Shown here: piece by piece, positions 1 to 7,607 of the stretch
How positions within the stretch are numbered: position 1 is the first letter of the stretch
Layout: each line of letters opens with the position of its first letter
Source: Planomonospora parontospora
GTDB taxonomy: Bacteria; Actinomycetota; Actinomycetes; Streptosporangiales; Streptosporangiaceae
Reading direction: 5' to 3'
Length of the DNA: 64,000 nucleotides
Assembly (NCBI GenBank): GCA_014647935.1
Contig: BMQD01000003.1
Coordinates: 372,001 to 436,000, forward strand
Notes under the pieces: model-generated
The model's input: only the letters and a program-made list of their open reading frames with translations
What the model was told of the DNA's origin: nothing
Databases searched by the model: none
Translations under genes and position numbers: made by a program

Positions 1-356
1 CGCGGTCGGGCTCGTGGCGGGACCGGCTGGAGCCGTGGGAGGTCTCCCTGTGCGAGAGCGTGCTCGGTGACCGGCTGGAGGGCCTCGGCTACGAGCTCAG
101 CGGAGCGGCCAAGGCGTCGAGGACGCAGCTGCTCGCCTACGAGCGGACCACGACCATGCGGAGGCTGGCCCGGACCAAGCGGGCCGCCCTCGACCGGCTG
201 GTACGGCTCCGCGAGCCGAACCCGGTCGCGGCCCGGCTCACCTCCGCCCAGCTGCGGCTGGCCGGGCTCCCGGGACCGGAGGACGAGCGCGTCCTCGCCG
301 GACGGGGCGCGTTCCCGTCGTCACCGCCGTCACCGGAGGACGGGCTCACCGGATGA
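1..356 (+). CDS. C-terminal part of a probable sulfotransferase
   Basis: The frame is open from the left edge and stops at 354-356, so only about 118 C-terminal residues are visible. The visible part starts with a W-R-D-x-L-x-P-W pattern followed by C-E-S-V-L-G and LGYELSG. This resembles the C-terminal end of actinomycete sulfotransferase-family proteins, where the last helices precede an L-G-Y-E motif. A basic, Arg-rich tail follows. The catalytic PAPS-binding loops would lie outside the window, so the family call is tentative. It converges on the glycosyltransferase gene with an 11-base overlap. Sulfation of a surface glycan would fit the neighbouring cell-surface polymer genes, but this is inference. 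Confidence 0.4.
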   Translation, partial: RSGSWRDRLEPWEVSLCESVLGDRLEGLGYELSGAAKASRTQLLAYERTTTMRRLARTKRAALDRLVRLREPNPVAARLTSAQLRLAGLPGPEDERVLAGRGAFPSSPPSPEDGLTG

Positions 357-1551
357 CGTGATCGAAGAGCTCCTCCCAGCGGTCCAGGACCCGCTCCAGC
401 CGGAACGCCCCGGCGTGCGCGCGGGCGGCGGCGCCCAGCCGCCGCCTCTCGCCCACCGGGTCCGCCGCGCCGCTCCTGTGCGCCGCTCCGCTCCCGTCCG
501 TCGCGCCGGCCCCGTACGGCGGGCCGGCCGTGCCCGCCGCAACCGGTCCGCCCGCTTGAGCCGCCGCGCCCGCCGGGAACATCAGCCCGGCCAGCGCCGC
601 GGCGAAGGCGTCCACGTCGGCCGGAGGCACCAGGATCCCGGTCTCCCCGTCGCGGACCAGCGACCGCACGCCGCCCGAGACGTCGAACGCCACCGACGGC
701 ACGCCGTAGGACGCGGCCTCCGCGACGACCAGCGGCAGCCCCTCGTGCTCGCTGGAGAGGCCGAGGACGGAACCGCCGAGATACTCGCGCCCCATCTCCG
801 CCGCGGGCACCGCGCCCCGGAAGACCACCCGGTCCGCCACCCCGCACGCCCGGGCGTGCGCCCGCAGCCGCTCCTCCTCGGCGCCCTCGCCGATCAGGTG
901 GAGCTCCCATCCGGCCGGCCCGCTCCCGCACGCCATGGCGAAGGCCGAGATCAGCCGGTCGAACCGCTTCACGCCCTCCAGCCGGCCGACGCCGAGCACC
1001 CGGCGGGCGGTGAGGCCGGCGGTCCCGGCGGGCCAGGCGGGCAGCGGGTTCGGGATGGACCAGGTGTTGGGCAGCAGCGCGTGCTCGGAGAACAGCCAGG
1101 CGTCGTCCTCGCTGACGAACACCGCCCTCTCCAGGCGGCCGTAGTGGCCGCGGACCGAGCGCAGGTGCCAGGAGCCGCGGGCGTGCTGGTAGGAGCCGTG
1201 GTACTGGCCGATCGGGAGCAGGTGCCGCGGCAGCTGAGATCTGAGCCGGGCCACCACGCTCGGTGAGGACAGCACCGCGAAGCCGGGTGCCAGCCGGCCG
1301 GTCAGCTCGGCCAGGCGGCGGCGCTCGTGCCGGGCCGCCGTACGGGAGAGCCGCCCCGGCGGCGTGCGGTGGACCACGTGCCTCCGGTAGCGGGGCCGCT
1401 CCACGTAGCGGAACGGGTGCTCGGCCCGGTGCAGCCCGACCACGTGAACGTCGTGCCCGCGCTCGGCCAGGCCCTGCGCCACGGTGTGGGTGACCCGCTG
1501 GATCCCGCCCAGCGTGTCGGCGTCCAGGCAGGCGAACAGGACAGTGCTCAT
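346..1551 (-). CDS. glycosyltransferase, GT4 family
   Basis: This 401-residue protein has a GT-B fold layout. The N-terminal half begins with a nucleotide-binding-like strand and a glycine-rich turn (DTLGGIQRV, residues 12-20). The C-terminal half holds the GT4 signature, with the E-x7-E pair at about residues 270 and 278 (EHEGLPLVVAE). It probably transfers a sugar from a nucleotide sugar to a surface polymer. A Gly/Ala-rich insert lies at about 330-370. The ATG at 1551 is preceded by GAGGAG. It follows the GT2/CDP-glycerol transferase gene on the same strand, so a wall-polymer operon is likely. The start region appears to have been duplicated just upstream (see repeat 1544-1698). Confidence 0.85.
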   Translation of the reverse strand: MSTVLFACLDADTLGGIQRVTHTVAQGLAERGHDVHVVGLHRAEHPFRYVERPRYRRHVVHRTPPGRLSRTAARHERRRLAELTGRLAPGFAVLSSPSVVARLRSQLPRHLLPIGQYHGSYQHARGSWHLRSVRGHYGRLERAVFVSEDDAWLFSEHALLPNTWSIPNPLPAWPAGTAGLTARRVLGVGRLEGVKRFDRLISAFAMACGSGPAGWELHLIGEGAEEERLRAHARACGVADRVVFRGAVPAAEMGREYLGGSVLGLSSEHEGLPLVVAEAASYGVPSVAFDVSGGVRSLVRDGETGILVPPADVDAFAAALAGLMFPAGAAAQAGGPVAAGTAGPPYGAGATDGSGAAHRSGAADPVGERRRLGAAARAHAGAFRLERVLDRWEELFDHVIR

Positions 1552-1698
1552 GGTCGTTCACCACTCCTCACTCGCTGCGCTCCCTGCGTCGGGTTCGCTC
1601 GGTGCTCATGGTCGTTCACCACTCCTCACTCGCTGCGCGGACGGCCTCGTTCCTCGGCCGGCCGCTGCGCTCCCTGCGTCGGGTTCACTCCGTGCTCA
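1544..1698. repeat. partial 58-bp direct duplication around the GT4 start
   Basis: A 37-bp block at 1544-1580 recurs exactly at 1602-1638. A 23-bp block at 1574-1596 recurs at 1664-1686, and a third copy of the GTGCTCA edge sits at 1692-1698. The repeated unit contains the GT4 ribosome-binding site and start codon on the minus strand. Read on that strand it contains GGGAGCGCAGCGAGTGAG, a GAGCGNAGCGAG-type pattern. A similar pattern precedes the response regulator at about 20094-20120. Confidence 0.85.
1568..1609 (-). CDS. possible 13-codon leader peptide upstream of GT4
   Basis: The duplicated start region creates ATG-to-TGA reading MSTERTRRRERSE. It has the same GAGGAG-type upstream signal as the GT4 gene and ends 16 bases before the GT4 ATG. 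Its first codons copy the GT4 start (MST). It may simply be a by-product of the duplication, or it may couple translation from the upstream gene. The evidence is positional only. Confidence 0.25.
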   Translation of the reverse strand: MSTERTRRRERSE

Positions 1699-4473
1699 AC
1701 GCAGCCAGCCCGGTACGGTCACCCGGATCAGCGGCCGGGTGGAGGCGGGCGGGCGGGCCCGCGCCGGGGCCGGGGGCAGGCCGAAGAACGCCTCGACCAC
1801 CCGGGCGCTCGCCTCGCCCTTCTCGTCGGCGCACCACAGCTCGCGGAACGCGGCGTACTTGGCGGCGAAGGAGGCCGAGACGGCGTCCAGGTCGCGCAGC
1901 GCGCAGATCAGCTCCCCGGTGGTGTTCAGGCACGGCCCGGGGGCGATCGCCGGCAGGTCGTGGTAGACGCCCCGCTCCACGCGGCGGTACTCGTCCCAGT
2001 CGTCGATCAGGAACAGCATCGGCCGCCCGGTCACCGCGTAGTCGCACATCACCGAGGAGTAGTCCGTCAGCAGCGCGTCGGAGGCCAGCATCAGGTCGTT
2101 GATCTCCGGATACGCCCCGGCGGGGCGGACGAAGTGGCGCAGCCGCTGCGGGACCCGGTAGCGCTCGACCGGGTGGGGGCGGAGCACCACCACCCACTCG
2201 TCGGCCAGCGCCTCGGCCATCGCCTCCAGATCGGCCCGGATCGACCTGCCGGAGAACTTGGCCTGGTCCCGGTAGGTGGGCGCGTACAGCAGCACCCGGC
2301 GGTCCGGCGGGAGCTCCAGGCGGTCCCGGACCCGCTCCACCGCAGCCGGGTCGCCGTGGACGAGCACGTCGCAGCGGGGCGAGCCGAACCGGAGCACCGG
2401 CCCGCCGTACTCGTTGGACGGCACGAAGATGCGCTCGAACTCCGCGCTCGGCGCGACCAGTGCGTCCCAGCGGGCCACGGCCGCCCGCCACCGCGCGCGC
2501 GGCCCCGGGAAGTCGGCGCGCAGGTCGGGCGAGTTGAAGCCGATCGACTTGATGCCCTGGCCGTGCCAGGTCTGCAGGTAGCGGGTCCGGGGCGGCTTGG
2601 GGTAGTCCAGCGGCAGGCCGTGGCTGTCCACCCAGTAGCCGGCCCTGGCCATCGTCCAGATGTGCCGCCAGCTCATCCGGCGGACCAGCCGGGCGTCCTT
2701 CGGGAAGTTCCGCCGGTTGCGCGCGACCGACCAGACCACCCGGATCGGCGCCCCGCGCCGGCGCAGCTCCTCGTAGACGTAGCGGGGGCTGCCGGTGCAG
2801 CCCGCGCCGACGTCGGACTCGAACAGCGCCAGGTCCCGGCGCTGCGGCAGGACGCGGATCAGCCCCTTGTAGACGCGGAGCTTGAGCTCGGGGGTGCTCA
2901 GCCTCCTGATGAGCCGCGCCCGCGCCCGCGCCAGCCGGGGCACCGCGCGCAGCACGCCCCGCCGCCGCCAGGTCAGCCGCAGGACGCCCGCGTGCCCGTC
3001 CGGCCGGATCGTCACCGTGTGCCCGGGGACGGCGACCGTGACGGGTCCGGCCGCCGGGTCGAGCAGCAGCACGTCGGAGGTGGTCCGGCCGTCGGGGCGG
3101 GCGACGACGACCCTGGGCTCGTAGCGGCCGTCGAAGCCCGGCCGGCCGCCGTGCCGCAGCGCGGCCAGGTCGACCGTGGCCGCGCTGACGTGGCTGCCGT
3201 CGGCCTGGCGGCGGGGCGCCAGCCGTACCTTGGCGGACCAGAGCTTCAGCGTCGCGGTCCATCCCGGATGGGCGGCCAGCACCCCGAACGGGTCGTAGGT
3301 GCGGACCGTCAGGGTGAGCCGGGTCCCGTCCACGGCGAGGGCCGCCTCGTGCCGGAGCCGGCTCGCGGTGAACGGCAGCTCGGCCAGGCGCAGCGCGGTG
3401 ATGTCCGTCCCCGGGGACGGGACGGTGCCCCAGTAGGTCCGCCCGCCCTCGCGTACGGCGGCGCGCGGCGGGGCCTGCGGGCCGTTGAGCGAGCGGGCGG
3501 CGACGGCCAGTTCGTCCGCGCGGCCGTCGAGGATCAGCGAGCAGCAGACCCGCGCCACGGGGTCGATCCGGTCGAACACCGCCGGGTCGATCTCCGCGAG
3601 GTACGGCCCGGCGACGGAGACGAACTCCTCGATCCAGGCCGGGTCCCGCGCGGGCAGCGTGTTGAGGTAGACGCGCAGGTCCTGACGGAGGAAGCGGCGG
3701 TGCCGCTCGGGGACCAGCGCGCCGTGGCCGTGGGCGCGCAGCACCTCGTCGCTGAGGCGGGCCGCCCGGACGCGCTGGCGGGCGTTGTCCAGCTCCGCGT
3801 AGCGCAGCGAGATCGAGGCGGGCGCGGCGGAGGCGCGGGCCCGGTGCCAGTTGTAGACGGTCCACGGCACCACCGCGAACCTGCGGGCGGCGCAGTACAG
3901 CTCGGCGGTGAAGACGTGGTCCTCGAAGTGCAGGTCCTCCCGGAACGGGATCCGCCGGAGCAGTTCGGCCCGGTAGAGCTTGTTGGTGGCGAAGGAGTCG
4001 AGGAACATCTCGGGCTCGGCGGCGATGCCCTCGACGGTCCTGCGTCGGGCGAACAGCTCCGGGTAGTAGCGGCGGCTCCTGCGGCTCCCCTCGTAGAAGC
4101 GGGTGATCTGGCCGGTGACGAAGTCGGCGCCGGTCCGCTCGACCTCCTCCAGCAGGCTCTTGCAGGCGTGCCAGGGGAGCCGGTCGTCGCTGTCGAGGAA
4201 CATGACGTACGGCGCGCGGGCGGCGGCCACCCCGTCGTTGCGCGGCGCTCCGCACCCTCCGCTGTTGTGCTCCCTGCGCACGTAGCGGACCCGGGGGTCC
4301 TCCTCCATCAGGGCCCGCACCACCTGCTCGGTGCCGTCGTCGCTCGCGTCGTCCACCACGATCGCCTCGACGGCGCGCAACGACTGGCGGAGCACGGACC
4401 GCACGGCCCGGGGCAGCCGGGCGGCGTCGTTGTAGGCGATGACGACCACACTGCAGTCCGGCTCATTGATCAC
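1696..4473 (-). CDS. bifunctional GT2 glycosyltransferase / CDP-glycerol glycerophosphotransferase
   Basis: This 925-residue fusion starts with a GT2 domain (residues about 8-220): VVVIAYND, then the metal-binding DSDD at 94-97. A beta-rich linker of about 250 residues follows. The C-terminal 380 residues are a TagF/TagB-like CDP-glycerol:poly(glycerophosphate) glycerophosphotransferase, with TWHGQGIKSIGF, LYAPTYRD and TDYSSVMCDYAV motifs. It likely adds a sugar and extends a poly(glycerol phosphate) chain of a teichoic-acid-like wall polymer at the inner face of the membrane. The start is a GTG at 4473 with only a weak upstream ribosome site. The downstream gene on the same strand is a GT4 glycosyltransferase 144 bp away, so a wall-polymer operon is likely. 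Confidence 0.85.
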   Translation of the reverse strand: MINEPDCSVVVIAYNDAARLPRAVRSVLRQSLRAVEAIVVDDASDDGTEQVVRALMEEDPRVRYVRREHNSGGCGAPRNDGVAAARAPYVMFLDSDDRLPWHACKSLLEEVERTGADFVTGQITRFYEGSRRSRRYYPELFARRRTVEGIAAEPEMFLDSFATNKLYRAELLRRIPFREDLHFEDHVFTAELYCAARRFAVVPWTVYNWHRARASAAPASISLRYAELDNARQRVRAARLSDEVLRAHGHGALVPERHRRFLRQDLRVYLNTLPARDPAWIEEFVSVAGPYLAEIDPAVFDRIDPVARVCCSLILDGRADELAVAARSLNGPQAPPRAAVREGGRTYWGTVPSPGTDITALRLAELPFTASRLRHEAALAVDGTRLTLTVRTYDPFGVLAAHPGWTATLKLWSAKVRLAPRRQADGSHVSAATVDLAALRHGGRPGFDGRYEPRVVVARPDGRTTSDVLLLDPAAGPVTVAVPGHTVTIRPDGHAGVLRLTWRRRGVLRAVPRLARARARLIRRLSTPELKLRVYKGLIRVLPQRRDLALFESDVGAGCTGSPRYVYEELRRRGAPIRVVWSVARNRRNFPKDARLVRRMSWRHIWTMARAGYWVDSHGLPLDYPKPPRTRYLQTWHGQGIKSIGFNSPDLRADFPGPRARWRAAVARWDALVAPSAEFERIFVPSNEYGGPVLRFGSPRCDVLVHGDPAAVERVRDRLELPPDRRVLLYAPTYRDQAKFSGRSIRADLEAMAEALADEWVVVLRPHPVERYRVPQRLRHFVRPAGAYPEINDLMLASDALLTDYSSVMCDYAVTGRPMLFLIDDWDEYRRVERGVYHDLPAIAPGPCLNTTGELICALRDLDAVSASFAAKYAAFRELWCADEKGEASARVVEAFFGLPPAPARARPPASTRPLIRVTVPGWLR

Positions 4474-4660
4474 GGTTTGAGGTATTCCCGTAATTAAATG
4501 TGCACTTGTCCGTCTTGTTGATTGATGACCCGGTCTTTACCACTGCTCGTCTTGGGAGCGGTGGAGTTCCCGTGGGGGCAGGGGTTGATCCTCGTCCTGG
4601 GTGCTTCAGGACGGAGTCGTGTCGTTGCCGGTAGGGCCAATTTCGTATTACGTTTGGTCG

Positions 4661-4910
4661 GTGGAGGTTCACAGATCGGCGCGGAAGCACGGGGTGGCGG
4701 ATGAGGACATCGTCCATGCCGCTTCACGTTTCCTCGTTGCCCCCCCCTCTGTCGGAAGACGATGAGCAAGGACCTCTCCGTGAGTTGCGTCTCGGACCGG
4801 ACCTGACGGGCAACCTGCTGGAAATAGTCGTGCTGCTGCTGGACGACGGCCGGGAGTTGATCATCCACGCGATGCGAATGAGGCCGAAATACCGGGAACT
4901 GCTGCCATGA
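4661..4910 (+). pseudogene. toxin-like gene with a frameshift in a C8 tract
   Basis: From GTG 4661 the frame reads VEVHRSARKHGVADEDIVHA and then stops soon after a run of eight C (4740-4747). In the +1 frame, the sequence continues to a stop at 4908-4910, including GPDLTGNLLEIVVLLLDDG and IIHAMRMRPKYREL. Removing one C joins both halves into one 82-residue protein. That product resembles small actinobacterial proteins (S-A-R-K-H-G ... G-P-D ... E-V ... I-H-A-M ... R-P-K) paired with ribbon-helix-helix proteins as toxin-antitoxin modules. Twelve bases separate it from the antitoxin ATG. The shift may be a real mutation, a slippery phase-variable tract, or a sequencing error. Confidence 0.65.
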
Positions 4911-4922
4911 GGGAGGCAATTG

Positions 4923-5207
4923 ATGAGCGAGAGAGAAGGAGAAGGGGACGCCCCCACCTCGGGTGGGGTACCCGTCACGGATGACCTGATTGATGGCCTA
5001 GCGGCTGAGGCCGAGGAAGGCTACGACGTCACGGAACTCCGTCGCCGAGGGGGACGACGCCCCATGGGCTCGGCCGCCGCCGAGGTGGTTCCGGTCCGCC
5101 TGGATCCGGAACTCAGAGCGGCGTTGCTCCGACGGGCCAAGAATGATCACACAAGCGCCAGCGAGGTGATTCGCCGGGCCCTTCAAGCGTGGCTGGATGT
5201 CGCCTGA
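4923..5207 (+). CDS. ribbon-helix-helix (CopG-type) antitoxin-like protein
   Basis: This 94-residue protein has an acidic N-terminus. A C-terminal ribbon-helix-helix domain (about 55-94) follows: the strand VVPVRLDPELRAALL and the helices RRAKNDHTSASEVI and RRALQAWLDVA. Such proteins bind DNA as dimers and usually repress their own toxin-antitoxin operon. The ATG at 4923 has GGGAGG six bases upstream; a TTG just before it is not needed. It lies 12 bases after the frameshifted toxin gene, in the usual toxin-first order. The stretch 5208-5352 after it shows no recognisable gene. Confidence 0.75.
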   Translation: MSEREGEGDAPTSGGVPVTDDLIDGLAAEAEEGYDVTELRRRGGRRPMGSAAAEVVPVRLDPELRAALLRRAKNDHTSASEVIRRALQAWLDVA

Positions 5208-5352
5208 CGACACGCTGCGCGTCGACTTCGATGAGGCTGCTGGATGCTTAGTGATCATCTCGCGGGTTCGACGAATCAGTCAGATGAGCAGGAAAGGTCG
5301 ATCAGGACGGCGGTCGCGCGAAGGTTCGAGGCGTGGAGGGCAGTCGTCGGCG

Positions 5353-5707
5353 GTGCCGCTGCTGACGCTGGTGCGCGTGGCGGGCGCCCGCTGGGCGGTC
5401 GAGGAGTCGTTCCAGGTGGCCAAGGGCCAGGTCGGGCTGGACCACTACCAGGTCCACACCTGGATAGGCTGGCACCGGCACATCACCCTGGCCATGCTCG
5501 CGCCGGTGTTCCTGGCCGCGCTGGCCGCGCACCGATCGGACGATGACCCGCAGCGTATCCCGTTGACGCTCCCCGAGATCCGCCGTCTGCTGGCCGTACT
5601 CGTCCTGACCACGCGAACTCGGCGAGGTTCTGCGCTGGTCATGGTGGCGTCGCCGTCATCAGGCCAGCGCCCGCCGGTGCCACCACCAGCGCAGATCCCA
5701 GCCATGA
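5353..5707 (+). pseudogene. C-terminal remnant of an IS701/IS4-like transposase
   Basis: From 5353 the translation reads VPLLTLVRVAGARWAVEESF, then FQVAKGQVGLDHYQVHTW and GWHRHITLAML. This is the C-terminal DDE region of IS701-type transposases, which includes the catalytic Glu in the W-x-V-E-E-S-F segment. The N-terminal two thirds, with the first catalytic Asp residues, are absent. Around 5605-5618 the frame shifts by one base: the other frame then reads LGEVLRWSWWRRRHQ and ends at TGA 5705-5707, the usual C-terminus of these proteins. The fragment is truncated and frameshifted, so it cannot be active. Confidence 0.75.
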
Positions 5708-5711
5708 TCTC

Positions 5712-5733
5712 AAAGTGGGCTCTGACCCACTTT
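5712..5733. other. 8-bp hairpin at the transposase end
   Basis: AAAGTGGG (5712-5719) pairs with CCCACTTT (5726-5733) around a six-base loop, starting five bases after the transposase stop. It could be a terminator or part of an insertion-element end. It overlaps the 28-bp inverted repeat. Confidence 0.5.
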
Positions 5734-5745
5734 CGATGACGAGGT
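5718..5745 (+). repeat. 28-bp inverted repeat, left copy
   Basis: This copy begins GGCTCTGACCC and ends CGATGACGAGGT. It matches the reverse complement of 6456-6483 at 25 of 28 positions. It begins just after the transposase fragment, so it may be an insertion-element terminus. Confidence 0.7.
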
Positions 5746-5837
5746 GACCTCAAACCGGCCGCCACGTTCGACGCGACGCTGACCGGCTTCCTGCTGAGCG
5801 CCCAACGCAGACCTGCCCCTACGGCAGGATGGGCGCC

Positions 5838-6299
5838 ATGATGGAGATCAACTTCTTGACCGAATCCGATCGCGCCTGCTGGGAAGTTCTGGCCCGTGGT
5901 AAAGACACGTACTTCAAGGTCGAACGCAGCGACGACGCCTACGAACGGACCTGGCGACGCCTGCTCGACGACGGGCGGATACGCGGGATCGCCGCCCGAC
6001 TGGACGGCAGAATGGTCGGCATCGCGCACTACCTGTTCCATGCCAGTGTCTGGTACGCCGGGAAATGCTATCTGGCGGACTTGTTCGTGAACGAGGAAGT
6101 CCGGCGGCGGGGTATCGCGACGGCAATGATCGAGTGGGTGGCGCGGGACGCCAGGGAGCACGACTTCCCAGGCCTCTACTGGAACACACTGGAAGACGCC
6201 CCGGCTCGCGCGCTGTACGACAAGGTGGGCAAGTTCCACAAGGAACTCATCCACTACGCCTACCGGCGTGACGCGAACCAGGCCTCCACCCGGCGCTGA
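5838..6299 (+). CDS. GNAT-family N-acetyltransferase
   Basis: A GNAT-fold protein of about 153 residues. The acetyl-CoA-binding motif A is visible as LFVNEEVRRRGIATAMIEWV (a strand followed by R-R-x-G-x-A), and the C-terminal strand-helix as GLYWNTLEDAPARALYDKVG. The substrate is not predictable; similar proteins acetylate small amines, antibiotics or protein N-termini. The start could be ATG 5829, 5838 or 5841; the last two lie in ATGATG, which overlaps the stop of a short upstream frame. The gene sits between the two 28-bp inverted repeats next to a broken transposase, so it may have been carried in by a mobile element. It may be monocistronic. Confidence 0.8.
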   Translation: MMEINFLTESDRACWEVLARGKDTYFKVERSDDAYERTWRRLLDDGRIRGIAARLDGRMVGIAHYLFHASVWYAGKCYLADLFVNEEVRRRGIATAMIEWVARDAREHDFPGLYWNTLEDAPARALYDKVGKFHKELIHYAYRRDANQASTRR

Positions 6300-6455
6300 A
6301 GGGCGATCAGGATAGGGCGATCTCGACCGGACCGAGGAAAGTCAGCGGAACGATCCCGTCGAGTGAGGCGACCGGCCTGTGGAACACCGCCAAGCCGACT
6401 CCGACGTCCTGCCGGCTTGCCTTCGGCCCTCCGACCAATCACTCTCCTCACCGCT

Positions 6456-6483
6456 ACCGCGTCATCGAGAGCGGGTCAGAGCC
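6456..6483 (-). repeat. 28-bp inverted repeat, right copy
   Basis: The reverse complement reads GGCTCTGACCC ... CGATGACGCGGT and matches 5718-5745 with three substitutions. Together the two copies bracket the acetyltransferase gene. The rest of 6300-6601 has no convincing gene. Confidence 0.7.
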
Positions 6484-6513
6484 TCAAAGTGTCACCGGAG
6501 TAGCGGCGAAGAT

Positions 6514-6534
6514 CTCCGGCGATCCTTGCCGGAG
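6514..6534 (-). terminator. possible terminator after coxG
   Basis: CTCCGGC (6514-6520) pairs with GCCGGAG (6528-6534) around seven bases, about 70 bp downstream of the coxG stop. There is no clear U-tract. Confidence 0.35.
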
Positions 6535-6601
6535 CCGCCGAGGAGGTGTCCGTCCCGAGGGCGCTGGACAAGCCGCCTGTCCGGCTCGGATCCGGTGAGG
6601 T

Positions 6602-7459
6602 TCAGCGGTGGCGCAGGAGGCGGCGGGCCAGCCAGGCGAGCAGGACGAGGCCCGTCAGGGCGGCGATGAAGGGGGCGGCGCGGCGCAGGAGCGGGACGCC
6701 GGCGACCTCCAGCAGGTCGAGGGCCTCCTCGTCGGGGGTGCGGGAGGTACGGGCGGTCCCGGCCGGATGGACGTCCTGCTGCCGGGCCTCCTCCATCGCG
6801 GGAGTCTCGCCGGAGGAGGGCACCGCCGTCAGGCGGCGGATGGGGTGGACCGTCCCGGGCGGACCGTCCGGACCGTCCGGCCCGTCGGCACCCGCTCCGC
6901 TGGCCGTCTCCGAAACCGCCGCGCCCGCTTCACCGGTCGGGCCGGATCCCGCCGTCTCCGGTGCGGGGGCGGCCGGGGTCCCGTCCGGAGCGGACGGCTC
7001 CCCGGCGGCGGGTTCGCTCAGCAGGCCGGAGAGGTTGGCGGCGAACCGGTCGATCAGCCGGGCGCCGACCTCGGCCATCACACCCCGGCCGAACTGCGCG
7101 GGGCGGCCGGTCACGTTGAAGGACGTCCCGACCGCGACCCGGGTGCCCGTCCCCTCCGGGAGGAGCCGGGCGGTGACCGTGGCGGCGGCCGTGCCCGAGC
7201 CCCGGGCCTCCTTGCCGGAGGCCTTGAGGACGGCGGTGTGCGCGTCCTTGTCGACGTCCTCGAAGGCGGCCGAGCCCCGGTAGGTGACGGTGATCGGGCC
7301 GACCTTCACCTTCAGCCGGCCGGTGAAGGAATCGCCCTCCACGGTGTCGAGCACGGCCCCCGGCAGGCAGGGGGCGACCCTCTCGACGTCGAGCAGCACC
7401 GCCCACGCCTGCTCGACCGGCACCGGAACCGTGAACTCGTGCTCGAACCGCATCGCCAT
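6602..7459 (-). CDS. coxG: CoxG-like SRPBCC protein with C-terminal membrane anchor
   Basis: Residues 1-150 form a CoxG/SRPBCC domain beginning FEHEFTVPVPVEQAWAVLLD, with the P-G-A-x-L and V-K-V-G-P-I strands typical of carbon monoxide dehydrogenase subunit G. About 100 acidic, Pro/Gly-rich residues follow. A single C-terminal helix (APFIAALTGLVLLAWLAR) is then followed by a basic end, so the protein is tail-anchored. In Oligotropha, CoxG recruits CO dehydrogenase to the cytoplasmic membrane, and that role fits here. The start is ATG 7459 with AGGAG seven bases upstream. It is the last gene after coxS-coxL-coxM, 148 bp behind coxM. Confidence 0.85.
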   Translation of the reverse strand: MAMRFEHEFTVPVPVEQAWAVLLDVERVAPCLPGAVLDTVEGDSFTGRLKVKVGPITVTYRGSAAFEDVDKDAHTAVLKASGKEARGSGTAAATVTARLLPEGTGTRVAVGTSFNVTGRPAQFGRGVMAEVGARLIDRFAANLSGLLSEPAAGEPSAPDGTPAAPAPETAGSGPTGEAGAAVSETASGAGADGPDGPDGPPGTVHPIRRLTAVPSSGETPAMEEARQQDVHPAGTARTSRTPDEEALDLLEVAGVPLLRRAAPFIAALTGLVLLAWLARRLLRHR

Positions 7460-7607
7460 CGATCCGCTCCTGTTCGAGGTCGGCCGGGCGGGACCGCGCC
7501 CGCGGCACCTGCAATACCTGTGACAGTACGACTACGGACGGGGACTCCGCCAGAGCGGGTGCCCCGCCGGTCCGCCGTTCGGGAGGGCGCAGCCGGCGGG
7601 ACGAGGC

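Noticed and set aside
1327-4497. Very long plus-strand open frame opposite the wall-polymer genes
   Set aside because: Composition is Arg/Pro/Ala/Gly-rich with no family motif; it is the GC-driven shadow of the minus-strand genes.
4494-4919. Minus-strand frames opposite the toxin gene
   Set aside because: No family pattern, whereas the plus strand shows a recognisable toxin in two joined frames.
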